Source: Paenibacillus barengoltzii NBRC 101215
GTDB taxonomy: Bacteria; Bacillota; Bacilli; Paenibacillales; Paenibacillaceae
Length of the DNA: 64,000 nt
NCBI RefSeq assembly: GCF_004000745.1
Contig: NZ_BILV01000007.1
Location: forward strand, 1 to 64,000
Direction: 5' to 3'
Shown: positions 32,289 to 40,636 of the stretch, one piece after another
Layout of the letters: every line of letters starts with the position of its first letter
Position numbering within the stretch: the stretch's first letter is position 1
Translations under genes and position numbers: made by a program
The notes under the pieces: model-generated
What the model was told of the DNA's origin: nothing
Database searches by the model: none
Seen by the model: the letters and a program-made list of their open reading frames with translations, nothing else

Positions 32289-33227
32289 TTAGCTGTGTGC
32301 TCCACCAATCAGCCGGTCCAGATACCACCGCGCCTTTTTTAGATCCTCGACGCCGTTCTTCCATTTCCAACGCCAAAGGTATTTGATTGCCGCGCCCGTA
32401 CTGTACGCCTCCGGCCCTTCAAGTCCGGACGTCGCCGCTTCGATCGCTTCGATGCACTCAATACTGCCACGCGTATAGTGCGGAGGATGATTAACGGGAT
32501 CGCCCTCAATCGTCGCTGTGACGGGAGCTTTGATATCGGGCAGTTCAGCCTTCAGATCCTCAATCAACCGGAGAAGGGTTTCCTCTTGTTCTTTCCAGGA
32601 TGCTTGGTTCGTTAGTAGTTGGTCACGCTCGCGGGTCAGCTTCTCCACTTCCCCGGTAAGCCGCTCGATCTCCCGTTCAGCTTTATTAAGCATCTCCACC
32701 TCAGCTGTTGGACGTGTAGCCGTATTTTTCTCCCGGAGCAGTTCCGGCTCGGGTTCCATTGGAGCGGGCTGTTTAGTTTGGTCAAGAAGAGCCTGCGCCT
32801 TTTCCGCCGTGATTCCTTTCAGCCCCCATTTTCTCACCCAGTTGTGGATCGTGTTGTATTTCATACCCCAAGCCCGTTCGATGCTGGATAAGGTTTCTCC
32901 CTTTGCTACTTGTTCAATCAGGATTTCCCTTGTCAGTCCGCATTTTGGTCCTTCTTTTATTGGTGCCATGAACTTAGCCTCCTTTGGCTTTTCTCGGTTT
33001 CGCAACTCCTGAGCTGCTATGCGAACCCCTACAGGTCGCTTCTCAGTTTTGTCCGGGGCTGGCAATGCCTGATATTTAGCCCTTTCTTCCGGTGTCATTG
33101 TGTAGCTGGTGTATACTTGCATGATCGCGCCACATTCACACTTGGTACGGTCCTTTGGCGGTTCTTTTATCTCGAATTTCTGGTTACATCGGGGGCATTG
33201 AGCGAAATGCTTCACGCTTTTCACCAC
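32289..33227 (-). CDS. Multi-domain DUF3310 protein with zinc ribbon, HTH and coiled coil
   Basis: A 312-aa mosaic. Residues 1-45 are a zinc ribbon (FAQCPRCNQKFEI with KCECGAIM). Residues ~92-135 form an HTH (LTREILIEQVAKGETLSSIE, then WGMKYNTIHNWVRKW). Residues ~170-215 are a coiled coil. Residues 238-312 are DUF3310 (DPVNHPPHYTRGSIECIEAI, then YLWRWKWKNGVEDLKKARWYL), a phage domain often called SaV-like or nucleotide-kinase-like. Most DUF3310 proteins are short and lack the other parts. The start is GTG 33227, one base after the polymerase stop region. Confidence 0.88.
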   Translation of the reverse strand: MVKSVKHFAQCPRCNQKFEIKEPPKDRTKCECGAIMQVYTSYTMTPEERAKYQALPAPDKTEKRPVGVRIAAQELRNREKPKEAKFMAPIKEGPKCGLTREILIEQVAKGETLSSIERAWGMKYNTIHNWVRKWGLKGITAEKAQALLDQTKQPAPMEPEPELLREKNTATRPTAEVEMLNKAEREIERLTGEVEKLTRERDQLLTNQASWKEQEETLLRLIEDLKAELPDIKAPVTATIEGDPVNHPPHYTRGSIECIEAIEAATSGLEGPEAYSTGAAIKYLWRWKWKNGVEDLKKARWYLDRLIGGAHS

Positions 33228-33228
33228 C

Positions 33229-35211
33229 TTAATCCTTCATATAGAACTCAGTCGCAAACCCTGCAGCCTTTAGCGGTAGTCCCGGCGCCCATTCGATCGG
33301 CTGGGCCATCAAATCCAGCACGCGGTCCAGCTCCTCTCCCTTAGCGGACTCAACACCAATCTCGTCGTGTACGTGCAGTACCGTCTCATGCCCCGCCTGA
33401 TCCGCGCGAAGCAGTGACTCAGCCAGACAGTCCCGGGCGATCGCCTGCACCACGTTCTCGACGAGCTTGCCCCCGTAGGTACTAACCTGTGTCCATTTGC
33501 CAGTCTTTTGATGGAGGCCCATGTAGTGCAAAGCCTGCTTGCCAAAATCATTTTGAGCGAGCGTCGGCTGCACATAGTAGAGTTTACGCCCGCTAGGAAG
33601 TTGGATCGTGAAGAAGTCTAGGCCGCTTTCGTAATGGCTTTCCCGCGCGAAGATAATTCCGCGAACACCGACCGGTTGCCCGGTTTCCATAACCTCAATT
33701 GCTGCAGCTTCAAAGCTGAACCACAGATCGACGATACGCCGGTTCGCGTTTCGCCACCGCATGACGATCTCTGGTAGGTCCTCTTCCTTCAAGCCCATGT
33801 CGAGGGCCCCCATTTTGATGAGCGCGGGAACAGCGCCTTGGTACCCCAGCGCCAACTCAGACACTTTGCCCTTTTGCCGCAGCTCACTGTCCTTCCCGAT
33901 GGACTCAATCGGAACGCCGAACATCTGTGATGCTGATGCCTCGTATATCTTGCCATGGGAAGCGAAAACGTCGAGCCGCCATCGCTCCCCGGCCAACCAA
34001 GCAATGACGCGGGCCTCAATCGCGTTAAAGTCGGCCACAAGGAGCTGCTTACCCTCTGGCGCTACAAATGCGGTGCGAATGAGCTGCGAAAGCGTATCGG
34101 GCACACTTCCAAAAATCAGCTTGAGCATTTCGACCTTACGCTCACGGACAAGTTGCCGGGCAAGCTTCAGTAGCTCCAAAGCCATTTTGTTTTTGGTCAG
34201 GTTGTGAACCTGCACCAACCGTCCAGCCCATCGACCTGTCCGGTTCGCCCCGTAAAATTGGAGCAACCCGCGCACTCTGCCATCTTCACAAGCAACTGTC
34301 CGCATAGCCTGATACTTCTTAACGCTGGTCTTGCTGAGCTCCTGGCGAATCTCCAGCATACGTCGAGCCTTACCCACGTCCACCGTCTTAATCAAATTTG
34401 AGACGGTGTCCTTTCGTAAGTCCTCAACCTCCTCCCCGATCTCCTCAGTCAGCCATTTTTTGAGCTGCTGAACGGATTTCGGGTTATCAAGACCAGAGAG
34501 TTGCACCGCTTCTGTCATCAACTCCGAGGTGATCTGCTCGTCAACGGCCAATGCGCCCTCCACAAGCTCCAAATCACAAGCAATACCTCGTACATTGATC
34601 TTTTGATCAAGCTGCCAGAGCCGCCATTCCTTTTCAGGTACCGGGAATACAGACAGCCGCTTAAGGATCTCCATCTCAGCCACGACGTCACCGACACAGT
34701 ATTGCTTGAATAGCTCCCACTTCTCCGGTTCGTGGTGCGGGAGTGTCCGGGTGCGACCCCCGTTTGCCTTGGTCGGCTTGCACGGCACGCAGAATGTGCG
34801 GATCAGCGCGCCGCCGATGCCCATCTTCTTCTTGTCCGACGGCAGGCCCAAGGCTTCCCCCAGAGCGGCCAATCCTGCTGGATAACCGAGATATAGACCG
34901 TGGATCTGAGTACAACGCCACTGCGCAAGCCAGCCTAGCGGATCGGCAACAGCGAAATGCTTACTCAAGCAGTACCATTCAAAAGCAGCGTTATAAGCGT
35001 GTTTCACTACCCAAGGATCAAACAAAGCCCTGCATACTTCCTCCGGTATGGTCTCTCCGCGCTTCAGATCGACGATCCGCACAGGTTGCCCATCCCAAGA
35101 GTAAGCGAATAGCAGTATTTCAAAGTCCGGAGACTGAACGTATTTATAAAGGCCTGATTTCTTGATATCTACGCTGCTGTAAGTTTCAAGGTCAATCGAT
35201 AAATGCCCCAT
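33229..35211 (-). CDS. Family A DNA polymerase
   Basis: A 660-aa replicative polymerase. The N-terminal DEDD 3'-5' exonuclease shows LSIDLETYSSVDI (DxE), VKHAYNAAFEWYCL and a YCVGDVVAEMEI segment. The polymerase part shows NRTGRWAGRLVQVHNL, motif A LLVADFNAIEARVIAWLAGE, motif B-like LRQKGKVSELALGYQG and motif C VLHVHDEIGVES. It is the phage-type enzyme without a 5' nuclease. It follows the SSB gene by 57 bases. Confidence 0.95.
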   Translation of the reverse strand: MGHLSIDLETYSSVDIKKSGLYKYVQSPDFEILLFAYSWDGQPVRIVDLKRGETIPEEVCRALFDPWVVKHAYNAAFEWYCLSKHFAVADPLGWLAQWRCTQIHGLYLGYPAGLAALGEALGLPSDKKKMGIGGALIRTFCVPCKPTKANGGRTRTLPHHEPEKWELFKQYCVGDVVAEMEILKRLSVFPVPEKEWRLWQLDQKINVRGIACDLELVEGALAVDEQITSELMTEAVQLSGLDNPKSVQQLKKWLTEEIGEEVEDLRKDTVSNLIKTVDVGKARRMLEIRQELSKTSVKKYQAMRTVACEDGRVRGLLQFYGANRTGRWAGRLVQVHNLTKNKMALELLKLARQLVRERKVEMLKLIFGSVPDTLSQLIRTAFVAPEGKQLLVADFNAIEARVIAWLAGERWRLDVFASHGKIYEASASQMFGVPIESIGKDSELRQKGKVSELALGYQGAVPALIKMGALDMGLKEEDLPEIVMRWRNANRRIVDLWFSFEAAAIEVMETGQPVGVRGIIFARESHYESGLDFFTIQLPSGRKLYYVQPTLAQNDFGKQALHYMGLHQKTGKWTQVSTYGGKLVENVVQAIARDCLAESLLRADQAGHETVLHVHDEIGVESAKGEELDRVLDLMAQPIEWAPGLPLKAAGFATEFYMKD

Positions 35212-35268
35212 GGCAACCTCCCTTCTGAGAAAGAGAAAGGGGCTCTAAAAGAACCCCTCTGTCTACTC

Positions 35269-36054
35269 TTAGATGCCCCATACTCCGCCGTTGATTGGCT
35301 TGCCAGTAATAGGATCAATTGGTTGTGGCGGCTGAGCCGGAGGCTGCGGCGTAGCAAAGCCAGGTTGGCCGTAAGGCTGCGGCGCTTGACCATATCCCGC
35401 TTGCGGAGGTTGCTGATACGTCGGCGGAGCAACCGGCGGCTGTTGACCAAACTGTTGTGGCGGCGCGGCCTGCTCCCAACCCTGCGGTGCCGGCGCCGGG
35501 GCGTACCCTACGCCTCCACCATTTCCACCAAAAGCCTGCTCTGCCGTAACTCGACCGCCGAGCGGCTCTCCGTCGGCCAGCTTCTGTACCGGACCGAGTC
35601 CAGCACCGATCCCGCGGTTACCGCTGTTGGAAAACGGGAAGAAATTAATATTCACACGAGCATACATTCCGCTGTACACTTCGGATTGGTTAATGATAGG
35701 GTTAAGGTTCACGTCAACAATCGCCTGTTGCTGTTTACTGCTGGCCGTAAGTACCCAATGACCCTTGCACTCTGGCCCAAACGGCTCGCCGTTTTGTCGT
35801 ACACCGTCACCATCCCAGATTGGCGTCTTCAACTGCGGAGGACGCGCACCGTTCCAAATACCGGCCACGCCCTTCTGGGCCGCCGCCTCGATAGCAGCGT
35901 TGATCCGCTGCATCGTTGCTACGTCAGATTTTGGGATCAAGATCGTTGTGCTGTACTTAGGTTCTTGCCCGGGTTTGTTCGCGTACGGTTGAAAGAGATG
36001 TACAAAGCTCAGTCTTACCTGCCCCGTCGTTACGTTTGTCGCTTCATTTGCCAT
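35269..36054 (-). CDS. DUF2815 single-stranded DNA-binding protein
   Basis: A 261-aa protein. The first ~165 residues match DUF2815, an OB-fold family related to T7 gp2.5 (VRLSFVHLFQPYANKPGQEP, ILIPKSDVATMQRINAAI, MYARVNINFFPFSNSGNRGI). The last ~95 residues are a Pro/Gln/Gly-rich disordered tail ending in PITGKPINGGVWGI, likely a contact site for polymerase and other replication proteins. AGGAG precedes the ATG. It lies in the order nuclease-SSB-polymerase. Confidence 0.92.
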   Translation of the reverse strand: MANEATNVTTGQVRLSFVHLFQPYANKPGQEPKYSTTILIPKSDVATMQRINAAIEAAAQKGVAGIWNGARPPQLKTPIWDGDGVRQNGEPFGPECKGHWVLTASSKQQQAIVDVNLNPIINQSEVYSGMYARVNINFFPFSNSGNRGIGAGLGPVQKLADGEPLGGRVTAEQAFGGNGGGVGYAPAPAPQGWEQAAPPQQFGQQPPVAPPTYQQPPQAGYGQAPQPYGQPGFATPQPPAQPPQPIDPITGKPINGGVWGI

Positions 36055-36083
36055 TTGTCGTTTCTCCTTTTCACGTTTTGGAT

Positions 36084-37271
36084 TTATTCAATCGGAGCGC
36101 TAAAAGCATCTTCCGGCTTAACTTGGTCGGTAATTGCCGGCCGTTTGTCTGATTCAGGCACCAACGTCGGAGCCCCCGACCGGTTGATAACGTGCCCTGG
36201 TTCTTCGAGCAGCTTCTTGTAGACCGGCTTGGATAGGGCTTTTTCAAGCTGAGGCGGAGTCAACGGCTTCCTCTCATACAGCACAGCTTCGTCAATACCG
36301 TTTTCCTTCAGGTGAGCGAAAGCAGCATCCAAGTCGGCATAATCTCGACTCCCCCGACCCTCGACGGCTTTCCACCCAGCGACCTGGCCACCCTTGAGTA
36401 CTTCGGCAAGGGCCTGCTTCTTAAGATCGGTATACCAACTGACGATCCCTTCAGCCTGCCGGAGTACGTCGCCCACTTCATCCCACCCGATTAGCGGTGG
36501 CTTGAGCGGGGCTCTGCTACCGGCTTCCAGCATGTGCTCAACGCGGGCACGGCAGGTCGCCTTCGCCCGGCAGAAGCCGCAATGTTCGCCGATGGTATAT
36601 TTCCCCTCACCCTTAAATGCCGCTTGGGCAATCGGCTTAATCGACTCGCCCCAGGCAAGCAGATCGGACGCCGACAATGTCCACTCGGAAGGTTGATCCC
36701 ATACCTTTGGTTGCACGATTGCAAGGTGGACCGTTTCGATCGGGAACAGCAAGGAAAATTCTTTCACCGCCCCTAACGCGTAAAGTTTCATCTGAGGGTT
36801 GTTCTCCGCGCTCACCGGTACGCCTTGTCCGTTTTTGTAATCAATCACATGCAGATGGCCGCCCCCGATCACGATGCAGTCACTGGTACCGGAGCATTCC
36901 GGCACATAGTCGGAAATATCTACGCGGCGTTCGATCGCAACGAAAGGCGGCGAAGGGAACGCGTGAACCACCTTCTGGACGTATTCGAGATAGGCGTCAG
37001 TGTGATCGTCCATGATCGGCTCATACAGCTCATGAGCCTTGAACTTTTTCAGCGCTGTGTTGTAGCTCCGTGTCGGCATCTTATCCGTGAGCGCCTTCCG
37101 CAGCTTCAACTCGGCGATTTCGTGGGCCAACGTTCCGCGCTTTGCCGCTTCGCTCTCGGTATCCGGCAGCGTCTCTTCCAGGCGGGCGCTCGGCGTACAG
37201 TGGAGCCAGCGGTGGGCCCCGCTGGGAGACAGCAGGGCGTGAGCTCGCTCGGCGTGTGCGATTTCGATCAT
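36084..37271 (-). CDS. DUF2800 RecB-like nuclease
   Basis: A 395-aa PD-(D/E)XK nuclease of the Cas4/RecB type. Motifs: LSPSGAHRWLHCTPSARLEE (first Cys), KRGTLAHEIAELKL (His), CSGTSDCIVIGGGHLHVIDY followed by KNGQGV (Asp and D-x-K), and a cysteine cluster CGFCRAKATC that, with the first Cys, may hold an iron-sulfur cluster. It probably acts in phage recombination or end processing with the SSB. The ATG overlaps the previous stop by four bases. Confidence 0.9.
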   Translation of the reverse strand: MIEIAHAERAHALLSPSGAHRWLHCTPSARLEETLPDTESEAAKRGTLAHEIAELKLRKALTDKMPTRSYNTALKKFKAHELYEPIMDDHTDAYLEYVQKVVHAFPSPPFVAIERRVDISDYVPECSGTSDCIVIGGGHLHVIDYKNGQGVPVSAENNPQMKLYALGAVKEFSLLFPIETVHLAIVQPKVWDQPSEWTLSASDLLAWGESIKPIAQAAFKGEGKYTIGEHCGFCRAKATCRARVEHMLEAGSRAPLKPPLIGWDEVGDVLRQAEGIVSWYTDLKKQALAEVLKGGQVAGWKAVEGRGSRDYADLDAAFAHLKENGIDEAVLYERKPLTPPQLEKALSKPVYKKLLEEPGHVINRSGAPTLVPESDKRPAITDQVKPEDAFSAPIE

Positions 37272-37753
37272 ATCGACGCCCCCAAGCTCCGGAGGAACGT
37301 CGCAAACTCCCCGTATTTCTCTTTAGGAAGCTGAGTCAACGCGGAAACGCCATGTTGTTGCAGCCAGCCCACCAACTCTGGACCTCTACCAGCATCAACC
37401 AATGGCTGAGCAGCTACGCCAAGTTGTTCCATCGTATAGCTCGGGGCAGATGTCGGCACAGCTCCTGCCGGGAGCGCAGGTGGCGCGGTCGGGTTTGGCT
37501 GAGCAGTAGGCACGGTTGGAGCTGTATATCCTTGCTGCGGGGGGCGCGCCGATGCATTTTGCGGCGTGAACTGCTGTGGCTGTTGTGACACGGTTGCTGG
37601 CGCGGCAGGAGTGAGCGTAGAAACCTCAGTCGATGCCGGAATACGGGTGTCAGCCATGCCGAACATAGTGCTGGCTAGATCCTGCACAAGTTGTTTTGCA
37701 TCAGCTGCCGTGGCAGCCTGCAGGGTGATTTGAATCGGTACGAGATTAGACAT
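37268..37753 (-). CDS. Pro/Gln-rich hypothetical phage replication-region protein
   Basis: A 161-aa protein with three parts: an N-terminal strand-helix (LVPIQITLQAATAADAKQLV), a disordered Pro/Gln/Thr middle (about 45-105), and a C-terminal helical domain (QLGVAAQPLVDAGRGPELVG, then QLPKEKYGEFATFLRSLGA). The tail resembles that of the SSB gene nearby in composition. GGAGG is eight bases upstream. Coupled to the DUF2800 nuclease by overlap, so a partner role is plausible. Confidence 0.78.
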   Translation of the reverse strand: MSNLVPIQITLQAATAADAKQLVQDLASTMFGMADTRIPASTEVSTLTPAAPATVSQQPQQFTPQNASARPPQQGYTAPTVPTAQPNPTAPPALPAGAVPTSAPSYTMEQLGVAAQPLVDAGRGPELVGWLQQHGVSALTQLPKEKYGEFATFLRSLGASI

Positions 37754-37777
37754 GTATGAGTCCTCCTATAAAATGAA

Positions 37778-38053
37778 TTAGGCTTTAATACTGGCTTCAA
37801 TCTTTTCGCTGTAGCGGGCGACCTGCTTGACGCATTTGGTGCAAATCGCCTTACCAAAGAAGTCGTGCATATGGCCCTCCACGTTCCCGCAAAGATAGCA
37901 ACCAGGTTGATATTTGCGCAGGATGATCTTTTCACCGTCTACATAGATTTCGAGTGGATCACTTTCGGCGATCCCAAGCGTCCGGCGCAGCTCCATCGGG
38001 ATGACCACACGGCCCAAATCGTCAATACGACGTACAATTCCGGTAGACTTCAT
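37778..38053 (-). CDS. AbrB-family transcription regulator with zinc-binding tail
   Basis: A 91-aa protein. Residues 1-48 are a SpoVT/AbrB swapped-hairpin DNA-binding domain (KSTGIVRRIDDLGRVVIPME, LRRTLGI, LEIYVDGEKIILRKY). Residues 49-80 hold two cysteine pairs (CYLCGN and CTKCVK), a zinc-finger-like tail. AbrB is a transition-state regulator in Bacillus, so a phage copy could act on host or phage early genes. It overlaps the Toprim gene stop by four bases. Confidence 0.92.
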   Translation of the reverse strand: MKSTGIVRRIDDLGRVVIPMELRRTLGIAESDPLEIYVDGEKIILRKYQPGCYLCGNVEGHMHDFFGKAICTKCVKQVARYSEKIEASIKA

Positions 38054-38955
38054 TCCCCCGTACCTCCCCCATATTCATCTTCGATTGCCGACCAATTTCG
38101 AGCCACGGCGTATAGAGTTTCCTTAGATGCCCGTTCACGCTTTCGTGCCTCTTCCAGTAATTCCAAGTCGCAAAGACTGGTAACAGCATCTCGGATTAAC
38201 CCATCGATAACATCAGGCCGAAGTGCATCTAGTTCCCAGCACTCGAATCCAAATTCTGAGATGTACCCGGTCGCACGACTGTCGGATAGCTTTGTGGGGT
38301 TTGGCGGTGGTTCGAATTCTTCGATTTGGTCATAATTAAGAGCGATCCGTTGAAAGTTGACTGTCACGCCGAACAACTCCAGCCGTTCCATGATGTCGCG
38401 GCTCATATCTTTACCACTTGGGTCATGATCACCAAGGTGAATAATATGGATATCCTTTTGCCCCTCGAAATCCTGTAGACGTTGCGCTGCTGACCACATT
38501 TCCGATTGAGAGACATATCCACGACAAGAAAAGTAAGGTACATCCAGCTCACTGCAGACCTGACCGACTATGCCGACTAAGGCGTCCTTTTCCACCCACA
38601 CCTCGACATAATTGTCCTGATCAGCCCATTTATCGATGGCGTAGCTATAGGCAGCAGAGTGGATAATTGAGCCTGGAGAATCCCAATGGCTGTTTTCTCG
38701 TAGGTTGCGTGTCCGGTCCTCAATAGCTGACCAGTCAATTAAACCCGCCATCCGGCCGTCTGAAATGAGATTGCCGAGGTTTTTATAGGACCGCTCGCTG
38801 TTTGGAATGACGTCGCGAGCTACGAGCTGGTAATATACTTGCCGGAGGGTCAATGAGTAGCCCATTTGCTGATATTCAGAAATAATTCCGTTGACTTGCT
38901 CGATTAATCTAAGGCTCTCCGGTCGGAAGTTAATTTCCCGATAACAGATTTTCAT
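38050..38955 (-). CDS. Toprim protein related to Spo11/topoisomerase VI subunit A
   Basis: A 301-aa protein. The N-terminal winged-helix-like part has YSLTLRQVYYQLV (Tyr41/Tyr42), matching the R-x-[IV]-Y-Y catalytic tyrosine motif of TopoVI-A/Spo11. The Toprim part has VEVWVEKDALVG (Glu122) and IHLGDHDPSGKDM (Asp176, Asp178), with FSCRGYVSQSEM between, as in TopoVI-A. It is shorter than TopoVI-A and no B subunit is visible nearby. It could be a DNA-cleaving enzyme or a nuclease. A GGTCAG/CTGACC hairpin lies in its leader. Confidence 0.82.
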   Translation of the reverse strand: MKICYREINFRPESLRLIEQVNGIISEYQQMGYSLTLRQVYYQLVARDVIPNSERSYKNLGNLISDGRMAGLIDWSAIEDRTRNLRENSHWDSPGSIIHSAAYSYAIDKWADQDNYVEVWVEKDALVGIVGQVCSELDVPYFSCRGYVSQSEMWSAAQRLQDFEGQKDIHIIHLGDHDPSGKDMSRDIMERLELFGVTVNFQRIALNYDQIEEFEPPPNPTKLSDSRATGYISEFGFECWELDALRPDVIDGLIRDAVTSLCDLELLEEARKRERASKETLYAVARNWSAIEDEYGGGTGE

Positions 38956-39020
38956 TGCATAATCCTTTCCGGTCAGCTAAACTGACCTCAGAGAGATTGG
39001 TTTTGCAGCTTCCCGGGCTC

Positions 39021-39143
39021 CTACCCCGCGAGAGGCTGCTTTTCTTTTTCCCAGCGCTTTGCTGTCACGCTGGCGGCGTAGCGCAGACACACAAGGCGTT
39101 CATCCTTCGTCAGTTCCAACCATACCTGTCCGGTTACGTTCAT
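39021..39143 (-). CDS. Small phage protein of 40 aa
   Basis: A 40-aa frame (MNVTGQVWLELTKDERLVCL...) after an excellent AAAGGAGGTG ribosome site. It ends RWEKEKQPLAG. It fits between two phage genes with no overlap. Function unknown. Confidence 0.6.
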   Translation of the reverse strand: MNVTGQVWLELTKDERLVCLRYAASVTAKRWEKEKQPLAG

Positions 39144-39158
39144 GCCTTTCACCTCCTT

Positions 39159-39416
39159 TCAAGGATTTTTACGACGAATTTCGTCTGCTCGCTCAATCAG
39201 ATCATCTAGTTTTGTGGCTATCTCTCGTGAGCGCGAATCATACTCCTCGTCCGAAATATCATCCGGCAAGGATTCAAGTTCTCTAAAAAGCCGCTCACGT
39301 TCTGCCGAGATTTGTGCGAGCATTTTCTTGGCCGTTGCTTTTAATCTGTAATCCCTGCGCCAATGCTGCGGGGTTTTGTCGCGGCGCGTGATACCGATTT
39401 CTCCGTAAATACTCAT
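39159..39416 (-). CDS. Helical hypothetical phage protein
   Basis: An 85-aa charged protein (MSIYGEIGITRRDKTPQHWR...) with a long coiled-coil-like helix (ISAERERLFRELESL) and a second one (RSREIATKLDDLIERADEI). I chose ATG 39416 because GAAGGAG lies ten bases upstream. Function unknown. Confidence 0.7.
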   Translation of the reverse strand: MSIYGEIGITRRDKTPQHWRRDYRLKATAKKMLAQISAERERLFRELESLPDDISDEEYDSRSREIATKLDDLIERADEIRRKNP

Positions 39417-39447
39417 TTCTTTATCACTCCTTCGCTCTTTTTTCGAA

Positions 39448-39666
39448 CTATGCACCAGACTTCTTCAGGCATACTTTGCACATGTGTTTTCGATCGGTAC
39501 CCTTAGGCATATCAGTTTCAAAAAAATCTGTATCTTGAACGTACTTCCCACAAAGGGATTTATACCCTTCGAAAGCGTGGTATTTAGCCCAAGGATGCAC
39601 CCAATCATGATCAGTCTTGTTACTTTGAATCACTGGTAACTGCCATTTGATATTTTGGGGATTCAT
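39448..39666 (-). CDS. Small zinc-ribbon-like phage protein
   Basis: A 72-aa protein with SLCGKY and HMCKVC, three cysteines and nearby histidines that could bind zinc. It begins MNPQNIKWQLPVIQ after AAGGAGG. Function unknown; a DNA- or RNA-binding early protein is possible. Confidence 0.72.
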   Translation of the reverse strand: MNPQNIKWQLPVIQSNKTDHDWVHPWAKYHAFEGYKSLCGKYVQDTDFFETDMPKGTDRKHMCKVCLKKSGA

Positions 39667-39705
39667 GGTTCCTCCTTCGCTATTTGTGTCGACTAGGCAG
39701 GAAGA

Positions 39706-39888
39706 TCATCGGTCCCATAAGACAAAAACCGGATTACCTTCGCCCGTTTCTTCGTGGGTAACGTCCTCAACCTCACTACCGATGAGGTTCGAGCCATCAT
39801 AACTGGTATAATTGACAAACATAATCTCACGGTCACCGTATTGATCAACAAGATGCTGCAGCATTTCGACTAACTCAGATGCTTTCAT
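39706..39888 (-). CDS. Small acidic phage protein
   Basis: A 60-aa protein (MKASELVEMLQHLVDQYGDR...) with the pattern helix, then EIMFVNYTSYDG, then DVTHEET, ending VFVLWDR. GGAGGAGGAAGACC precedes the ATG. Similar small proteins with a DREV/I-type turn are common in phage early regions. The long frame to 40080 overlaps other genes and is not used. Confidence 0.7.
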   Translation of the reverse strand: MKASELVEMLQHLVDQYGDREIMFVNYTSYDGSNLIGSEVEDVTHEETGEGNPVFVLWDR

Positions 39889-40099
39889 GGTCTTCCTCCT
39901 CCCCATCATCATCCAACCGAACCCCAATCGTACATTTCTCAGGATGCTTTCTTGCCGCAAGCCTTCTTTTCGCCGTTGGCATCGTGAGCCAATAAATGTA
40001 TTTTGGAGAGACACCAAGCTTTGCCGCGCATTCTTCTGCTGTGCCCAAGGCCAGCAAATCATCGCCCTTATACACTGCAAACTCCGGTTTTTCTTTCAT
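39875..40099 (-). CDS. HTH-like small phage protein
   Basis: A 74-aa protein. EFAVYKGDDLLALGTAEECA then AKLGVSPKYIYWLTMP forms a strand followed by a helix-turn-helix-like segment, and the C-terminus is acidic. This arrangement is seen in small phage proteins of the DUF-type 'YxGDxxLxxGTxxE' group. It overlaps the next gene by 14 bases. Confidence 0.72.
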   Translation of the reverse strand: MKEKPEFAVYKGDDLLALGTAEECAAKLGVSPKYIYWLTMPTAKRRLAARKHPEKCTIGVRLDDDGEEEDHESI

Positions 40100-40268
40100 G
40101 ATCCTTCTCCCTCCCAGCGATTACCGTTTTGGCGCCAAGCTTTGCCACCAGACAGCGACCACTACATACCAGCTCATGGCCTACTTTATAAACCGGTTGG
40201 CCAAAGCGGATCTCCGAGCCACACGCCTCGTTGGCGCAGTAATCGACGATTTCTTTAGCGTCCTCCAT
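40068..40268 (-). CDS. Small cysteine-rich phage protein
   Basis: A 66-aa protein (MEDAKEIVDYCANEACGSEI...) with two cysteine pairs, CANEAC and CSGRC, likely a zinc finger of the type that accompanies phage early operons. ATG 40268 follows AGGAGG by six bases. It overlaps the next gene by 32 bases. Confidence 0.7.
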   Translation of the reverse strand: MEDAKEIVDYCANEACGSEIRFGQPVYKVGHELVCSGRCLVAKLGAKTVIAGREKDHERKTGVCSV

Positions 40269-40308
40269 GGTCATCCTCCTTTCCGTCATGAACCACTGAT
40301 GATTGTGA

Positions 40309-40596
40309 TCAAGAGACTCCCCCTCGTTCGTACTCATCGATCCAATCAGCTCGTGTGTACCAACGTCCGTCATTTTGAAAACCTTTGATTTTGCCGTTCG
40401 TAATCCACTTACGCGCGGTACGAACATTTACGTTGTACCGCTCAGCCAACTCTTTATCTGAGTAAACGCGAGGAATGTTGTCCTGAATCCCGTACTCTTT
40501 GTTGACTTGTTGAATAACGGCTTGTCGATCATAAGCATCAAGCGTATCCAGGATTACTTGCATAAGTCTGGTTGTTTGGTTTACAGGAGCCGCCAT
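40309..40596 (-). CDS. Excisionase-like HTH protein
   Basis: A 95-aa protein with a MerR/excisionase-type winged helix: SDKELAERYNVNVRTARKWI, then GKIKGFQNDGRWYTRADWID. The N-terminal part is helical. Next to cro, it may act as excisionase or as an early regulator. The ATG follows AATGGAATATG without a strong ribosome site. Confidence 0.82.
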   Translation of the reverse strand: MAAPVNQTTRLMQVILDTLDAYDRQAVIQQVNKEYGIQDNIPRVYSDKELAERYNVNVRTARKWITNGKIKGFQNDGRWYTRADWIDEYERGGVS

Positions 40597-40636
40597 ATTC
40601 CATTGGTTACCTCACTTTCGTTTTGGATTTGAGCGT

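Noticed and set aside
35203-36222. 339-codon plus-strand frame opposite the SSB gene
   Set aside because: Arg/Leu-rich shadow of the Pro/Gln-rich SSB tail.
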